In this document: positions 1-7,764 of the stretch, piece by piece
How the letters are laid out: every line of letters begins with the position of its first letter
Numbering within the stretch: the first letter of the stretch is position 1
Assembly (NCBI GenBank): GCA_020425915.1
Contig: JAGQQZ010000260.1
Location: 1 to 10,777 of the forward strand
Direction of reading: 5' to 3'
DNA from: Planctomycetota bacterium
Lineage (GTDB): Bacteria; Planctomycetota; UBA1135; UBA2386
Length of the DNA stretch: 10,777 bases
Made by a program: the position numbers and the translations under genes
The notes under the pieces: model-generated
Database searches by the model: none
The model's input: the letters and a program-made list of their open reading frames with translations, nothing else
What the model was told of the DNA's origin: nothing

Positions 1-121
1 GACCGGGCGGTCCGGCACGGGCGATCTCCCCCATTTTTCCCGACTTTTCAAGGATCCACGCCGACGACCCGATGCATCCGGCACCTCACCTCCCTTGCGG
101 CGACCCCGCCGATACCCAGCC

Positions 122-126
122 AGGAG
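122..126 (+). promoter_or_regulatory. Shine-Dalgarno AGGAG deciding the HAD gene start
   Basis: AGGAG lies 7 nt before the GTG at 134. The in-frame TTG at 95 has no comparable site (ACCTCACCTCCC precedes it), so GTG 134 is preferred. Confidence 0.65.
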
Positions 127-133
127 CAGCGAC

Positions 134-712
134 GTGGCACGGATTCCCGACAAGCAGGCCATCTTCCTCGAACTCGACGGCGTCCTCGCCGAACGACCTT
201 CCCTGACGATCGACGGCGAAGTCCCCTACCTGCCGGGCGCGCTCGAGGCCCTGAGCCGCATCGATCCGCGGGTCTTCAAGGTGTTCATCGCGACCAACCG
301 GGAGGACATTGCGATGGGCCAGCTACGGGACCGGGAGTTCAAGAAGTTCTGCGACCGGTTCATCCGCGACACGAGCGACGCCGGCGTGCGGATCGCGAAG
401 ATCTACAGCTGTCCGTACCACCCGAAGGGCCGCCAACGGTTCCGCAAGGACAGCGTGTTCCGCAAGCCGGCGCCCGGCATGTTCAAGATGGCGCAGCAGG
501 AGTTCGACCTCAACCTCGCACGCTGCTGGATGATCGGACACACGACGACCGACATCCTCGCCGGCAGTCGCGGCGGCGTCGGCACGATCCTCGTCGAGAC
601 CGGCGAGGGCGGGAACGACGGCGCCTACCTGGTCGAGCCGCACCAGACCGTCGCCAACGTGCTGCAAGCGATCCGCTTCATCAACAGCCACGAAGTCAGC
701 CTGCGCTGCTGA
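134..712 (+). CDS. HAD-IIIA (GmhB/HisB-phosphatase-like) protein with altered catalytic residues
   Basis: 192 aa from a GTG start preceded by AGGAG. The sequence follows heptose-bisphosphate phosphatase GmhB and the HisB N-terminal phosphatase from end to end: motif I FLELDGVL (residues 11-18), motif II IATN (52-55), a CPYH half of the zinc loop (93-96), motif III RKPAPGM (110-116) and motif IV IGHTTTDI (134-141). In active relatives motif I is DxD; here the nucleophile position is Glu13 (GAA) while the acid/base Asp15 remains. The first metal-binding Asp of motif IV is His136, with Asp140 kept. The CxC half of the zinc site before motif III is absent (SVF instead). The fold is therefore clear but phosphatase activity is doubtful; it may be a binding or regulatory pseudophosphatase, or use altered chemistry. 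It converges on the pump gene, 12 bp away. The reading frame is open to the left edge and a TTG lies at 95, but the residues before 134 look like untranslated, Arg/Pro-rich filler. Confidence 0.8.
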   Translation: MARIPDKQAIFLELDGVLAERPSLTIDGEVPYLPGALEALSRIDPRVFKVFIATNREDIAMGQLRDREFKKFCDRFIRDTSDAGVRIAKIYSCPYHPKGRQRFRKDSVFRKPAPGMFKMAQQEFDLNLARCWMIGHTTTDILAGSRGGVGTILVETGEGGNDGAYLVEPHQTVANVLQAIRFINSHEVSLRC

Positions 713-724
713 GCCGCTCGCGAT

Positions 725-3700
725 TCAACGCGCAACGCGCCGGAGCCGGAATTCCCGCACCGCGCAGTCGAGCGTCGGCACCACGAACACCGTGATGACG
801 ACGACGAGCATCCCACCGAACGACGGAATCGCCATCGGCACCATGACGTCCGATCCGCGACCCGTCGAGGTCAGGACCGGCAACAGCGCGAGCACCGTCG
901 TCGCGGTCGTCATCAGGCACGGGCGGATCCGGCGCTTGCCGGCCGCGACCACGGCATCCCGAATCTCCTGACGGGTCGTCGGCTGCGCGCGGTCGACCGA
1001 CTGCTTCAGGTAGGTCGTCATGATCACGCCGTCGTCGGTCGCGATGCCGAACAGCGCCAGGAATCCGACCCAGACCGCGACGCTGAGATTCACGGTTCCG
1101 ACCTGGAACAGCTCCCGCAGGTCGGCACCGAACACTTCGAACGAGAGGAACCAGTCCTGCCCGTACAACCACAGCAACAGGAATCCACCCGACCAGGCGA
1201 CGAACACGCCCGAGAACACGACGCAGGTCGAGACCACCGAGCGGAACTGGAACCACAAGATCATGAAGATCAGGAACAGGGCGAGCGGCAGCACGATGCG
1301 CAATCGCTCGGTGGCGCGGACCTGGTTCTCGTACTCGCCCGCGAAGCGGTAGTTCACGCCGGCCGGCAGGACGAGCTCACCCGAATCGATCGCGGCATCG
1401 AGGAATCGACGACATTCGTCGACCACCTCGACCTCCGCGCTGTCCGGCAGCTTGTCGAAGATCACCGCGCCGGTGAGGAACGTGTCCTCGCTCTTGATGG
1501 TCTGCGGTCCGGCCGTGTAGCGCAACTCCGCGAGCTGACCGAGCGGCACCTGCACTCCGTCGCGCCCGGCGACGAGGATGCGCCCGAGCATGTCGATGCG
1601 ATCGCGTAGCTCGCGCTGGTAGCGGACCCGAACCGGGTAGCGCTCGCGACCCTCCACGGTCGTCGTGAGTTGCCGGCCACCGATCGCGACTTCGATCACG
1701 TCCTGCACGTCGCGAACGTGCAGCCCATGCCGTGCGATCGCCTGACGATCGATCTCGATCTCGAGGTACGGCTTGCCGACGATTCGGTCCGCGGAGACGG
1801 TCGCGGCGTTCACCGACGGGACGCGCTTGAGGATCCGTTCGATCTCGAGCCCGACGCGTTCGATCGTCTCGAGGTCGGGACCCTGGATCTTGACGCCGAA
1901 CGGCGCCCGCATGCCGGTCTGCAGCATGATCCGCCGCGTCTCGATCGGCTGCAGCATCGACGCCGTGGTCATCCCCGGAACCTGCGCGGCCGCGGCGATC
2001 TCGTCCCAGATGTCACGCGGACTCGAGATGTGACCGCGCCACTGACGGAACGGCTCGCCGTCGTCGTCCGGGATCAGCTCCAGGTCGCCGTCGAGTACGT
2101 GCTCACCCTTCGCGTGGTCGTACCGGAACCGCAGCGGGTGCCCGGCTTCGTCGGTGCGGAACTCCGACTTGTAGGTGATCACGGTCTCGACCATTCCGAC
2201 CGGCGCCGGGTCGAGCGGACTCTCGACCCGCCCGATCTTCCCGACGACGCTCTCGACCTCGGGAATCGCTCGAATCGCCCGGTCCTGGATCTGCAGCAGT
2301 TCGAGCGCCTCACCGATCGATGCGTGATACATCGTCACCGGCATCAGCAGGAACGCGCCCTCGTCGAGCTTCGGCATGAACTCGGAACCGAGCCCGGGAA
2401 AGCTCGCGTCCAGGTCTGCGAACAACCCGACCGGGTTGCCCTTCTCGTCTGTGCCGCGTTCGACGAACCCGAACACCCGCGGCGCCCCGAGCCAGATCGT
2501 CACACCGAGCACACAGAGCGCGATCGGGAACATCAGGCACAGCGCCTTGAACCGCAAGCAGAAGCGCAAGATCGGCTCGTAGGCGCGCTGCAGCACCCAG
2601 AACACGAGCAGGAATCCTGACAACAGCGCGAGCGTGACCACGACGTTCGCGAAGCGCTCGGACGGTCCGAGTGGCGCCCAGGTGTGTGCCAGGACGAGCC
2701 CGACGGCCAGCGCGATGCCGAGATGGAGGCCCGCCCCGATCCGGAACCGGCGTGACGCGCGGCGCGTGCTGCGCAGAATCAAGTGCGCGAGCGGCGGGAT
2801 CACGACCAGCGCCACGGCGATCGCCGCGAGCAACGCGAAGGTCTTCGTGTAGGCGAGCGGCTTGAACAACTTGCCCTCGGCACCCTCCATCGCGAACACC
2901 GGGAGGAAGCTCACGATCGTCGTCAACACCGACGTCAACACCGCCCCACCGACCTCCGACGTCGCGGCGAACACGGCCTCCTTGCGCTCCGCTCGTGTGG
3001 TCGCGTCTCGCAGGTGGCGCAACACGTTCTCGGTGATGACCACCCCCATGTCCACCATCGTCCCGATTGCGATCGCGATGCCCGACAGCGCGACGATGTT
3101 CGCGTCGACACCGACGTACTTCATCGCGATGAAGCACATCAGCACCGCGAGCGGGAGCAGCCCGGAGATCAGCACGGCCGAGCTCAGGTGCGCGACCATG
3201 ACGAGGACGACGATGATCGTGACGAGCACTTCGTCCCGCAGCGCGTCGCCGAGGGTTCCGAGGGTCTCGTGGATCAGTTGCGTGCGGTCGTAGAACGGCA
3301 CGACGGTCACGCGTGACTCCTTGCCGTCGTCGAGAACCTTGCGCGGCAGCCCCGGTGCCAACTCCTCGATCTTGGCCTTGACCCGCTCGATGACCGCGAG
3401 CGGGTTGCTGCCGTAGCGCACGACGACGACTCCGCCGACCGCCTCGGTGCCCGCCTTGTCGAGCGCACCTCGGCGCATCGCCGGCCCGGTCGACACGTGG
3501 GCGATCTGACGGATCGTGACGGGCACGTTGTCGCTGACCTTGACGACCGTGGCCTCGATGTCCTCGAGGCTTCGCAGGAAGCCGAGCCCACGCACGACGT
3601 ACTCGGCCCGGTTGACCTCGATCGTGCGCGCGCCGACGTCGACGTTCGACATCCGCACCGCCGCGAACACCTGCTCGAGGGTGACGCCGTGCGCACGCAT

Positions 3701-4360
3701 CGCGTCGGGGTCGACGTCGATCTGGTACTCGCGCACGTAGCCGCCGACGGACGCCACCTCCGCGACGCCTTCGACGCTCGCGAGACCGTAGCGAACGTAC
3801 CAGTCCTGCGCGGTTCGCAGCTCGTCGAGTCCCCACCCGCCGGTCGGCTTCCCGTCGGGATCGCGACCCTCCAGCGTGTACCAGAACACCTGACCGAGCG
3901 ACGTGGCGTCGGGCCCCAAAGTCGGCTGCACGCCATCGGGCAGGGTCCCGTCGCGCAGGCTGCCGAGCTTCTCGAGGATTCGCGTCCGCGACCAGTAGAA
4001 CTCGACGTCGTCGTCGAAGATCACGAAGATCGACGAGAACCCGAGCATCGAGTTGCTGCGGATCGTCTTGACGCCCGGCACGCCGAGCAGCGCCACGGTC
4101 AGCGGGTAGGTGACCTGGTCCTCGACGTCCTGCGGCGAGCGACCGGGCCAGCTCGTGAACACGATCTGTTGGTTCTCACCCGTATCGGGGATCGCGTCGA
4201 CGGGCACCGGGTCGCGCGGCACGCCCTCGATGTCCCATGCGAACGGCGCGACGAGAACGCCCCAGAACGCGAGGAAACCGGCGAGCAACACGACCGGCAG
4301 CTTGTTCTCGAGGCAGAACCGCACCAAGCGGTCGATCGCCGAGCCCTCGCGCGCCATCAC
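725..4360 (-). CDS. cusA: CusA/CzcA-type heavy-metal RND efflux pump (inner-membrane permease)
   Basis: 1211 aa; inner-membrane proton-driven pump exporting metal, probably Cu(I)/Ag(I), through the adjacent CusB/CusC-like partners. Family landmarks are PVDAIPD (53-59), the N-terminal helix (about 22-40), a periplasmic porter part (about 45-375), TM2-TM6 (377-528), TM4 with IAIGTMVDMGVVITEN (430-445), a second porter part (625-1018) and TM8-TM12 (1020-1200). The three methionines that bind metal in E. coli CusA have counterparts: Met673 (LLMP), Met723 (VGMVET) and Met812 (RIMLQTG). The TM4 Asp is Asp437. The CusA TM10 Glu is Asp1109/1110 (IATDDGV) and the TM11 Lys is Cys1148 (RPCLMT). It is about 160 aa longer than E. 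coli CusA: two extra hydrophobic segments (542-560, 572-590) between TM6 and TM7, inserts near 626-655 and 735-775, and a longer TM9-TM10 loop (1067-1090). GTG 4360 overlaps the cusB stop by 4 bp; ATG 4357, the next codon, is equally possible. GAGGA (4367-4371) serves both. Confidence 0.95.
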   Translation of the reverse strand: MMAREGSAIDRLVRFCLENKLPVVLLAGFLAFWGVLVAPFAWDIEGVPRDPVPVDAIPDTGENQQIVFTSWPGRSPQDVEDQVTYPLTVALLGVPGVKTIRSNSMLGFSSIFVIFDDDVEFYWSRTRILEKLGSLRDGTLPDGVQPTLGPDATSLGQVFWYTLEGRDPDGKPTGGWGLDELRTAQDWYVRYGLASVEGVAEVASVGGYVREYQIDVDPDAMRAHGVTLEQVFAAVRMSNVDVGARTIEVNRAEYVVRGLGFLRSLEDIEATVVKVSDNVPVTIRQIAHVSTGPAMRRGALDKAGTEAVGGVVVVRYGSNPLAVIERVKAKIEELAPGLPRKVLDDGKESRVTVVPFYDRTQLIHETLGTLGDALRDEVLVTIIVVLVMVAHLSSAVLISGLLPLAVLMCFIAMKYVGVDANIVALSGIAIAIGTMVDMGVVITENVLRHLRDATTRAERKEAVFAATSEVGGAVLTSVLTTIVSFLPVFAMEGAEGKLFKPLAYTKTFALLAAIAVALVVIPPLAHLILRSTRRASRRFRIGAGLHLGIALAVGLVLAHTWAPLGPSERFANVVVTLALLSGFLLVFWVLQRAYEPILRFCLRFKALCLMFPIALCVLGVTIWLGAPRVFGFVERGTDEKGNPVGLFADLDASFPGLGSEFMPKLDEGAFLLMPVTMYHASIGEALELLQIQDRAIRAIPEVESVVGKIGRVESPLDPAPVGMVETVITYKSEFRTDEAGHPLRFRYDHAKGEHVLDGDLELIPDDDGEPFRQWRGHISSPRDIWDEIAAAAQVPGMTTASMLQPIETRRIMLQTGMRAPFGVKIQGPDLETIERVGLEIERILKRVPSVNAATVSADRIVGKPYLEIEIDRQAIARHGLHVRDVQDVIEVAIGGRQLTTTVEGRERYPVRVRYQRELRDRIDMLGRILVAGRDGVQVPLGQLAELRYTAGPQTIKSEDTFLTGAVIFDKLPDSAEVEVVDECRRFLDAAIDSGELVLPAGVNYRFAGEYENQVRATERLRIVLPLALFLIFMILWFQFRSVVSTCVVFSGVFVAWSGGFLLLWLYGQDWFLSFEVFGADLRELFQVGTVNLSVAVWVGFLALFGIATDDGVIMTTYLKQSVDRAQPTTRQEIRDAVVAAGKRRIRPCLMTTATTVLALLPVLTSTGRGSDVMVPMAIPSFGGMLVVVITVFVVPTLDCAVREFRLRRVAR

Positions 4361-6288
4361 TTGCCGTCCTCGGACGTCCCGTCAACCGGCTCGAACTCGC
4401 GTTGCACTTCGCCACAGCGCAGCATCTCGGCACCGAAGTAGGGATTCAGGATGCGTGCATCGCCCTGCATCCAACTGGCTCCCCTGTCGTCGAACGCCAT
4501 CGGACAGAACGCCTCGTAGCGCTTGGTGTCCGCCGCGTGCCCGAAAATCCGCTCGAGCGCGAGCACGCTGCGTGGGATCGGATGGAATCGCTCACGGAGT
4601 TCCGCGATCGTCGCCACGCGCACACCTGCCTCGGTCTCGGTCCGGAGGATCTGCGATTCCTCGCTCCAGCGCTCGAGCGCGCGACGCGGCAACGTGTCGG
4701 CCTCCACCTCCTCGACCCGCGCCCCCAGCTCGGCGATGGACGTGAGGCCACGCTCGAAGTCGTCCTCTCCGAGCGCGACCTGCAGCTCGAGGTACGCGAC
4801 GTACAGGGGCTCGAGCGCGTTCCGGAAGGCCGCGAACTCCGGGCCGTGGAAGGTCTCACGTTCGGGCCGCACCGACATCATGCTCGGCTTGGCCAGGATC
4901 TGCATCGAGCTGTCGACGCGGAACGCGCCGTTCACGACGACGCGCTCGTTCTCCTCGAGCCCGTCGCGGATCACGTACCAATCCCCGGCGCGGGGGCCGA
5001 GCACGACCTCCCGACCTTCGTAGGTCGGCTCCGCTTCGTACGGCACCTCGACGTACACGACGCCCCGCGTGCCCGTGACCAGAACGGCGGACGCGGGCAC
5101 GACGAGCGGCTTCTCCGCCGATCCTTCGGCGAGGTACCCGAGGGATTCCGCGGGGACCAGATCCATGCCGCAGACATCGCAGGTCCCGGGCTCGTCCTTG
5201 ACGATCTCCGGGTGCATCGGACTGATCCACTTGCCGGCGAGCCGTGGTTCGAGGACGGCACCACCGATTCCGAGACGCGCACTCACGACTGCGCGCACGA
5301 ACATCCCCGGCTTCAGTTGGCGCGCGCGGTTGTCGACGTTGACGCGCACGCGCACGGTCCGGGTCTTCTCGTCGAGCACCGGGGACACGAACGAAACCCA
5401 GCCTTCGAGCACGCGACCCGGAACCCCCTCCGCGGTGATCGCCACCGACTGCCCGTAGCGGATCCAGGGTAGGTCCTGCTCGTACACGTCGAGCAACACC
5501 CACACGCGATCGAGATCCGCGATCCGGTAGATCGGCGTCCCCTCCGCGACGTAGTCGCCCTCGTGGAGCGGCTTGTCGATCACGACGCCTTCGGTCGGCG
5601 AGCGGATCAGCATGCGGTCCTCGGCGGTGCCGCGTTGGGTGATCGCATCGACCTGGTCCTCGGCCAGACCCCAGAGCAGCAGCTTCTCGCGCGCGGATTC
5701 GTAGCCGCGACGGTTGCTGTCGGCGATGAACTCACTGACGTCGTCCGGCGTCCGATCGAATCGCTTCTTCGCTTCGATCAACTCCTGCTGCGCGGTCAAC
5801 AGATCGGCGCTGTACAGCGAGACGAGGTGGTCGCCTTCCTTCACCGAGATGCCGGTGTAGTCGACGAACAACCGTTCGAGTCGGCCGGCCACGCGCGAGG
5901 CGATCGTGCGGACACGGGTCTCGTCGAAGGCCACTTTGCCGACCACGCGGAGCGGCATCGAGACGAAACGGCGTTCCGCGGGAGCCGTTTCGATCCGCGC
6001 GAGCGCGACCGCCGACGGCGACAGGGCGATCCGCCGCGGTCCGGGGTCCTTGGCGTTCGGATCGACTGGGACGAGTTCCATCCCACACTTCGGACACGGC
6101 ACCTTGTCGGGGAGCCGCACTTCGGGGTGCATCGGACAAGTCCAGAGCGTCGGCGTCGCGGCTTCGGATTCCGCGGTGTCGGCCGCCGGCGTGGCATGTC
6201 GGTGCGAACCGGAGGCTCGCCCGAGCCAGAATGCGACTCCGACCGCGAGGACGGTGATGACGACGTAGATCGGCGTTCGGGCTTTCAT
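4357..6288 (-). CDS. cusB: CusB-like membrane-fusion protein with two heavy-metal-binding (HMBD) motifs and a C-terminal Cys/Met-rich domain
   Basis: 643 aa periplasmic adaptor linking pump and outer-membrane factor. Order: signal/anchor helix 7-22; HMBD 1 (49-77) with WTCPMHPE and CPKCGMELVP (Cys51, Met53, His54, Cys65, Cys68, Met70); first biotinyl-lipoyl half around 128-158; helical hairpin about 160-226; second half 227-258; beta-barrel about 262-338; HMBD 2 (354-380) with SPMHPE and CDVCGMDLVP, where the first Cys is Ser356; membrane-proximal domain about 392-470. A C-terminal helical domain (about 480-632) ends in FCPMAFDDRGASW and NPYFGAEMLRCG and matches what I recall of DUF3347-type domains on CusB relatives. 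Cys595, Met597, Met607, Met622 and Cys625 could bind metal. The ATG overlaps the upstream outer-membrane factor stop by 4 bp (ATGA), with GGAGGA 8 nt before it. The two HMBDs and C-terminal domain suggest this adaptor itself loads soft metal onto the pump. Confidence 0.93.
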   Translation of the reverse strand: MKARTPIYVVITVLAVGVAFWLGRASGSHRHATPAADTAESEAATPTLWTCPMHPEVRLPDKVPCPKCGMELVPVDPNAKDPGPRRIALSPSAVALARIETAPAERRFVSMPLRVVGKVAFDETRVRTIASRVAGRLERLFVDYTGISVKEGDHLVSLYSADLLTAQQELIEAKKRFDRTPDDVSEFIADSNRRGYESAREKLLLWGLAEDQVDAITQRGTAEDRMLIRSPTEGVVIDKPLHEGDYVAEGTPIYRIADLDRVWVLLDVYEQDLPWIRYGQSVAITAEGVPGRVLEGWVSFVSPVLDEKTRTVRVRVNVDNRARQLKPGMFVRAVVSARLGIGGAVLEPRLAGKWISPMHPEIVKDEPGTCDVCGMDLVPAESLGYLAEGSAEKPLVVPASAVLVTGTRGVVYVEVPYEAEPTYEGREVVLGPRAGDWYVIRDGLEENERVVVNGAFRVDSSMQILAKPSMMSVRPERETFHGPEFAAFRNALEPLYVAYLELQVALGEDDFERGLTSIAELGARVEEVEADTLPRRALERWSEESQILRTETEAGVRVATIAELRERFHPIPRSVLALERIFGHAADTKRYEAFCPMAFDDRGASWMQGDARILNPYFGAEMLRCGEVQREFEPVDGTSEDGK

Positions 6289-7664
6289 TCGACGGATCCT
6301 CCGAGGAGTTCATGGAGCGCCGCAGCGCTCTGCTCGAGATCGCGACAGGCTCGCCAGTAGCTCGTCTCGAGTTCGAGCAGGGCGCGCTCGCTGTCGATCA
6401 GATCGAGCAACGAGGACTCACCGGTGCGGTACTCCGACCGGGTCACGTCGAGTGCCTCCCGAGCGCGCGGCAACAACGTGTCGCGGTGCAGCTCGATCTG
6501 TCGCGTCGCGTCGTCGACACGGAACGCGAAGTGCTCCGCGTCGGCGCGCAACCTGATCTCGCGGTCGACCAGCACGTGACGGGCAGCAGACATCTCGCGC
6601 TCGGCGGCCCGGCTCGCCGCGGCGTACTTCGCGCCGGCGAACGGCAGCTCGAACATGACACGCAGGCCCCAGGGGTCGTCACCGCCCCCCGGCGTCGGTG
6701 CGACCGGCGAACCGGTCTCGATGTAGTCGATCCCGACCGTGACATCCGGCCAACGGTCGCGATCCGCGAGGTCGACCGCCTCACGACGCGCGTGCACGCG
6801 CTCGCGCAGCGCACGCAACGTCGGATTGCCCTGCTCGAGCCGTTCGCGCAGGCGACCCGTGTCGAACGCGTGAAGGGCGGGGGTGGACGACTCCGGGAAC
6901 GGGAGCACATCACCACCCGGCCAGCTCATGGCGGCGGCGAGCCGCGCGCTCAGCGCCGGCCGCACGTGCTCGCGCGACGCGAGTTCGTTCTCGATCCGGC
7001 CGAACTCGACCTGGAGCCGCAACAGGTCGGCCTGGCCACTCGTCCCCGCGGCGATACGACGTTGGACGACCGGTTCGAGCTGGCGCAACAGCTCGATGAC
7101 GGCGCGCGTGATCCGGATCGACTGGGAGAGGAACGAATACTCGGCGTGGGCGACGCGGATCTCGCGTTCGACGCGCAGCCGCATCGCGTCGACCTCGTGA
7201 CCGAGGGCGTCGGCGTTCGCACCGGCGACACGACCGCGCAGGTCGCGCTTGCCGAACCAAGGCAGCTTCTGCGAGATTCCGTAGCGACGTTCCTGCGGCC
7301 CGGTGCGTGTCTGCACTTCCTCGATCATCTGCGCGAAGCTGACGACCGGGTCCGGCCAACCCTCGACCTCGTCGATGCGTGCTCGCGCCGCCTGCCAGCG
7401 GTCGAACGCGGCGCGCAGCCCCGCGTTGTGGGCCAACCCGAACCGGACGTAGTCGTCCAGCTCGGGTGCATCGGGCAGCTCGGTGCCCGTCGACTCGGGC
7501 GCGGGCTCCTGCGGAGTAGCGGAGGTCGTCAGGGACGGCGAAGGAGCGAACGCACGCGGCGCGTCCTGCGACGCACCGGACGCAGGTCCACCCGCGGGGT
7601 ACTGACAACTGCTCGTCGCGGCGACGACGGCCGCGACGGCGAGACGATTCAACGACAGAGACAC
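6285..7664 (-). CDS. cusC: TolC/CusC-family outer-membrane efflux protein (OMF)
   Basis: 459 aa from GTG 7664; the outer-membrane exit duct of the tripartite system. A short hydrophobic signal (residues 8-19) ends in ATSSC at Cys20. This is a poor lipobox, but CusC itself is a lipoprotein, so acylation at Cys20 is possible. A low-complexity Pro/Ala/Ser linker (21-66) follows. Then come two OEP repeats (about 68-250 and 265-455) of long helices and strands, with PDPVVSFAQM (105-114), SQKLPWFGKRDLRG (131-144), RWPDVTVGIDY (304-314) and FELPFAGAKY (338-347). The paired QKLPWFGK and ELPFAGAK turns are typical of OMFs in metal-efflux operons. An upstream in-frame GTG at 7703 would add 13 residues lacking signal character. 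GTG 7664 has GAGGA 4 nt upstream and puts the signal at the N-terminus. The end overlaps cusB by 4 bp. Confidence 0.9.
   Translation of the reverse strand: MSLSLNRLAVAAVVAATSSCQYPAGGPASGASQDAPRAFAPSPSLTTSATPQEPAPESTGTELPDAPELDDYVRFGLAHNAGLRAAFDRWQAARARIDEVEGWPDPVVSFAQMIEEVQTRTGPQERRYGISQKLPWFGKRDLRGRVAGANADALGHEVDAMRLRVEREIRVAHAEYSFLSQSIRITRAVIELLRQLEPVVQRRIAAGTSGQADLLRLQVEFGRIENELASREHVRPALSARLAAAMSWPGGDVLPFPESSTPALHAFDTGRLRERLEQGNPTLRALRERVHARREAVDLADRDRWPDVTVGIDYIETGSPVAPTPGGGDDPWGLRVMFELPFAGAKYAAASRAAEREMSAARHVLVDREIRLRADAEHFAFRVDDATRQIELHRDTLLPRAREALDVTRSEYRTGESSLLDLIDSERALLELETSYWRACRDLEQSAAALHELLGGSVE
6297..6302 (-). promoter_or_regulatory. Shine-Dalgarno GGAGGA of the cusB-like gene
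   Basis: On the minus strand GGAGGA lies 8 nt before the ATG at 6288, inside the end of the upstream gene. It is the strongest ribosome site in the cluster and supports the ATGA-overlap start. Confidence 0.7.
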
Positions 7665-7668
7665 GGGA

Positions 7669-7673
7669 TCCTC
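7669..7673 (-). promoter_or_regulatory. Shine-Dalgarno GAGGA of the OMF gene
   Basis: GAGGA lies 4 nt before GTG 7664 (5 nt counted from the GAGG core). It fixes this start over GTG 7703. Its first two bases are the last two of a 12-bp dyad-like repeat (7672-7683), so folding or protein binding there could affect initiation. Confidence 0.5.
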
Positions 7674-7683
7674 GAAACTTCGG
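7672..7683 (-). repeat. Copy 2 of a 12-bp dyad (CCGAAGTTTCGA)
   Basis: On the minus strand it matches CCGAAGCTTCGG at 7752-7763 in 10 of 12 positions; centres are 80 bp apart. It overlaps the OMF ribosome site by 2 bases. Confidence 0.45.
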
Positions 7684-7693
7684 TCAGAACACG

Positions 7694-7709
7694 GGGCGTA
7701 CACACGCCC
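7694..7709 (-). other. RNA hairpin, 6-bp stem with GTGT loop
   Basis: GGGCGT and ACGCCC are perfect complements around a 4-nt loop, 30 nt upstream of the OMF start. There is no T-run after it. Confidence 0.4.
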
Positions 7710-7721
7710 ACGGAGCCGTCC

Positions 7722-7751
7722 GTCGTCGCATGCCGGAGCGCGAGCGACGAC
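7722..7751 (-). other. Inverted repeat GTCGTCGC-N14-GCGACGAC
   Basis: The two 8-bp arms (7722-7729 and 7744-7751) are perfect complements around a 14-nt loop. In such GC-rich DNA an 8-bp repeat can arise by chance, but it lies in non-coding sequence beside two other dyads. Confidence 0.4.
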
Positions 7752-7763
7752 CCGAAGCTTCGG
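7752..7763. repeat. Copy 1 of the dyad: perfect 12-bp palindrome CCGAAGCTTCGG
   Basis: It is fully self-complementary and sits 1 bp beyond the stop codon of the Cys-rich gene. Its size and symmetry fit a protein-binding site better than an RNA hairpin, which would have no loop. Confidence 0.45.
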
Positions 7764-7764
7764 A

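Larger units (their letters stand above)
7665..7764 (-). promoter_or_regulatory. 100-bp structured spacer between the Cys-rich gene and the OMF gene
   Basis: No gene is supported here. Read on the minus strand it holds, in order, a perfect palindrome CCGAAGCTTCGG, an inverted repeat GTCGTCGC-N14-GCGACGAC, a tight hairpin GGGCGT-GTGT-ACGCCC, a second copy of the first element as CCGAAGTTTCGA, then the OMF ribosome site. None of the hairpins is followed by a T-run, so a strong intrinsic terminator is not evident. It could be a leader affecting cusCBA expression relative to the Cys-rich gene, or an operator region. I see no convincing -35/-10 pair in it. Confidence 0.45.

Noticed and set aside
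1..53. Possible terminator or promoter: short GACCG/CGGTC dyad and T-rich runs before the HAD gene
   Set aside because: The dyad has a 2-nt loop and is far from the T-runs, and no -35/-10 pair with sensible spacing was found. The sequence upstream is out of view.
713..760. Possible bidirectional terminator between HAD and pump genes
   Set aside because: Only 4-bp CGCG arms around ATTCAA, with no T-run on either side.
1670..2620. 316-codon open frame on the plus strand inside the pump gene
   Set aside because: It is rich in Arg/Asp/Glu/His with no family motif, lies antisense to well-conserved pump sequence, and arises from GC-rich codon bias.
4237..5472. 411-codon open frame on the plus strand over the cusA/cusB junction
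   Set aside because: It runs antisense across two recognised genes and their overlap; no domain or ribosome site supports it.
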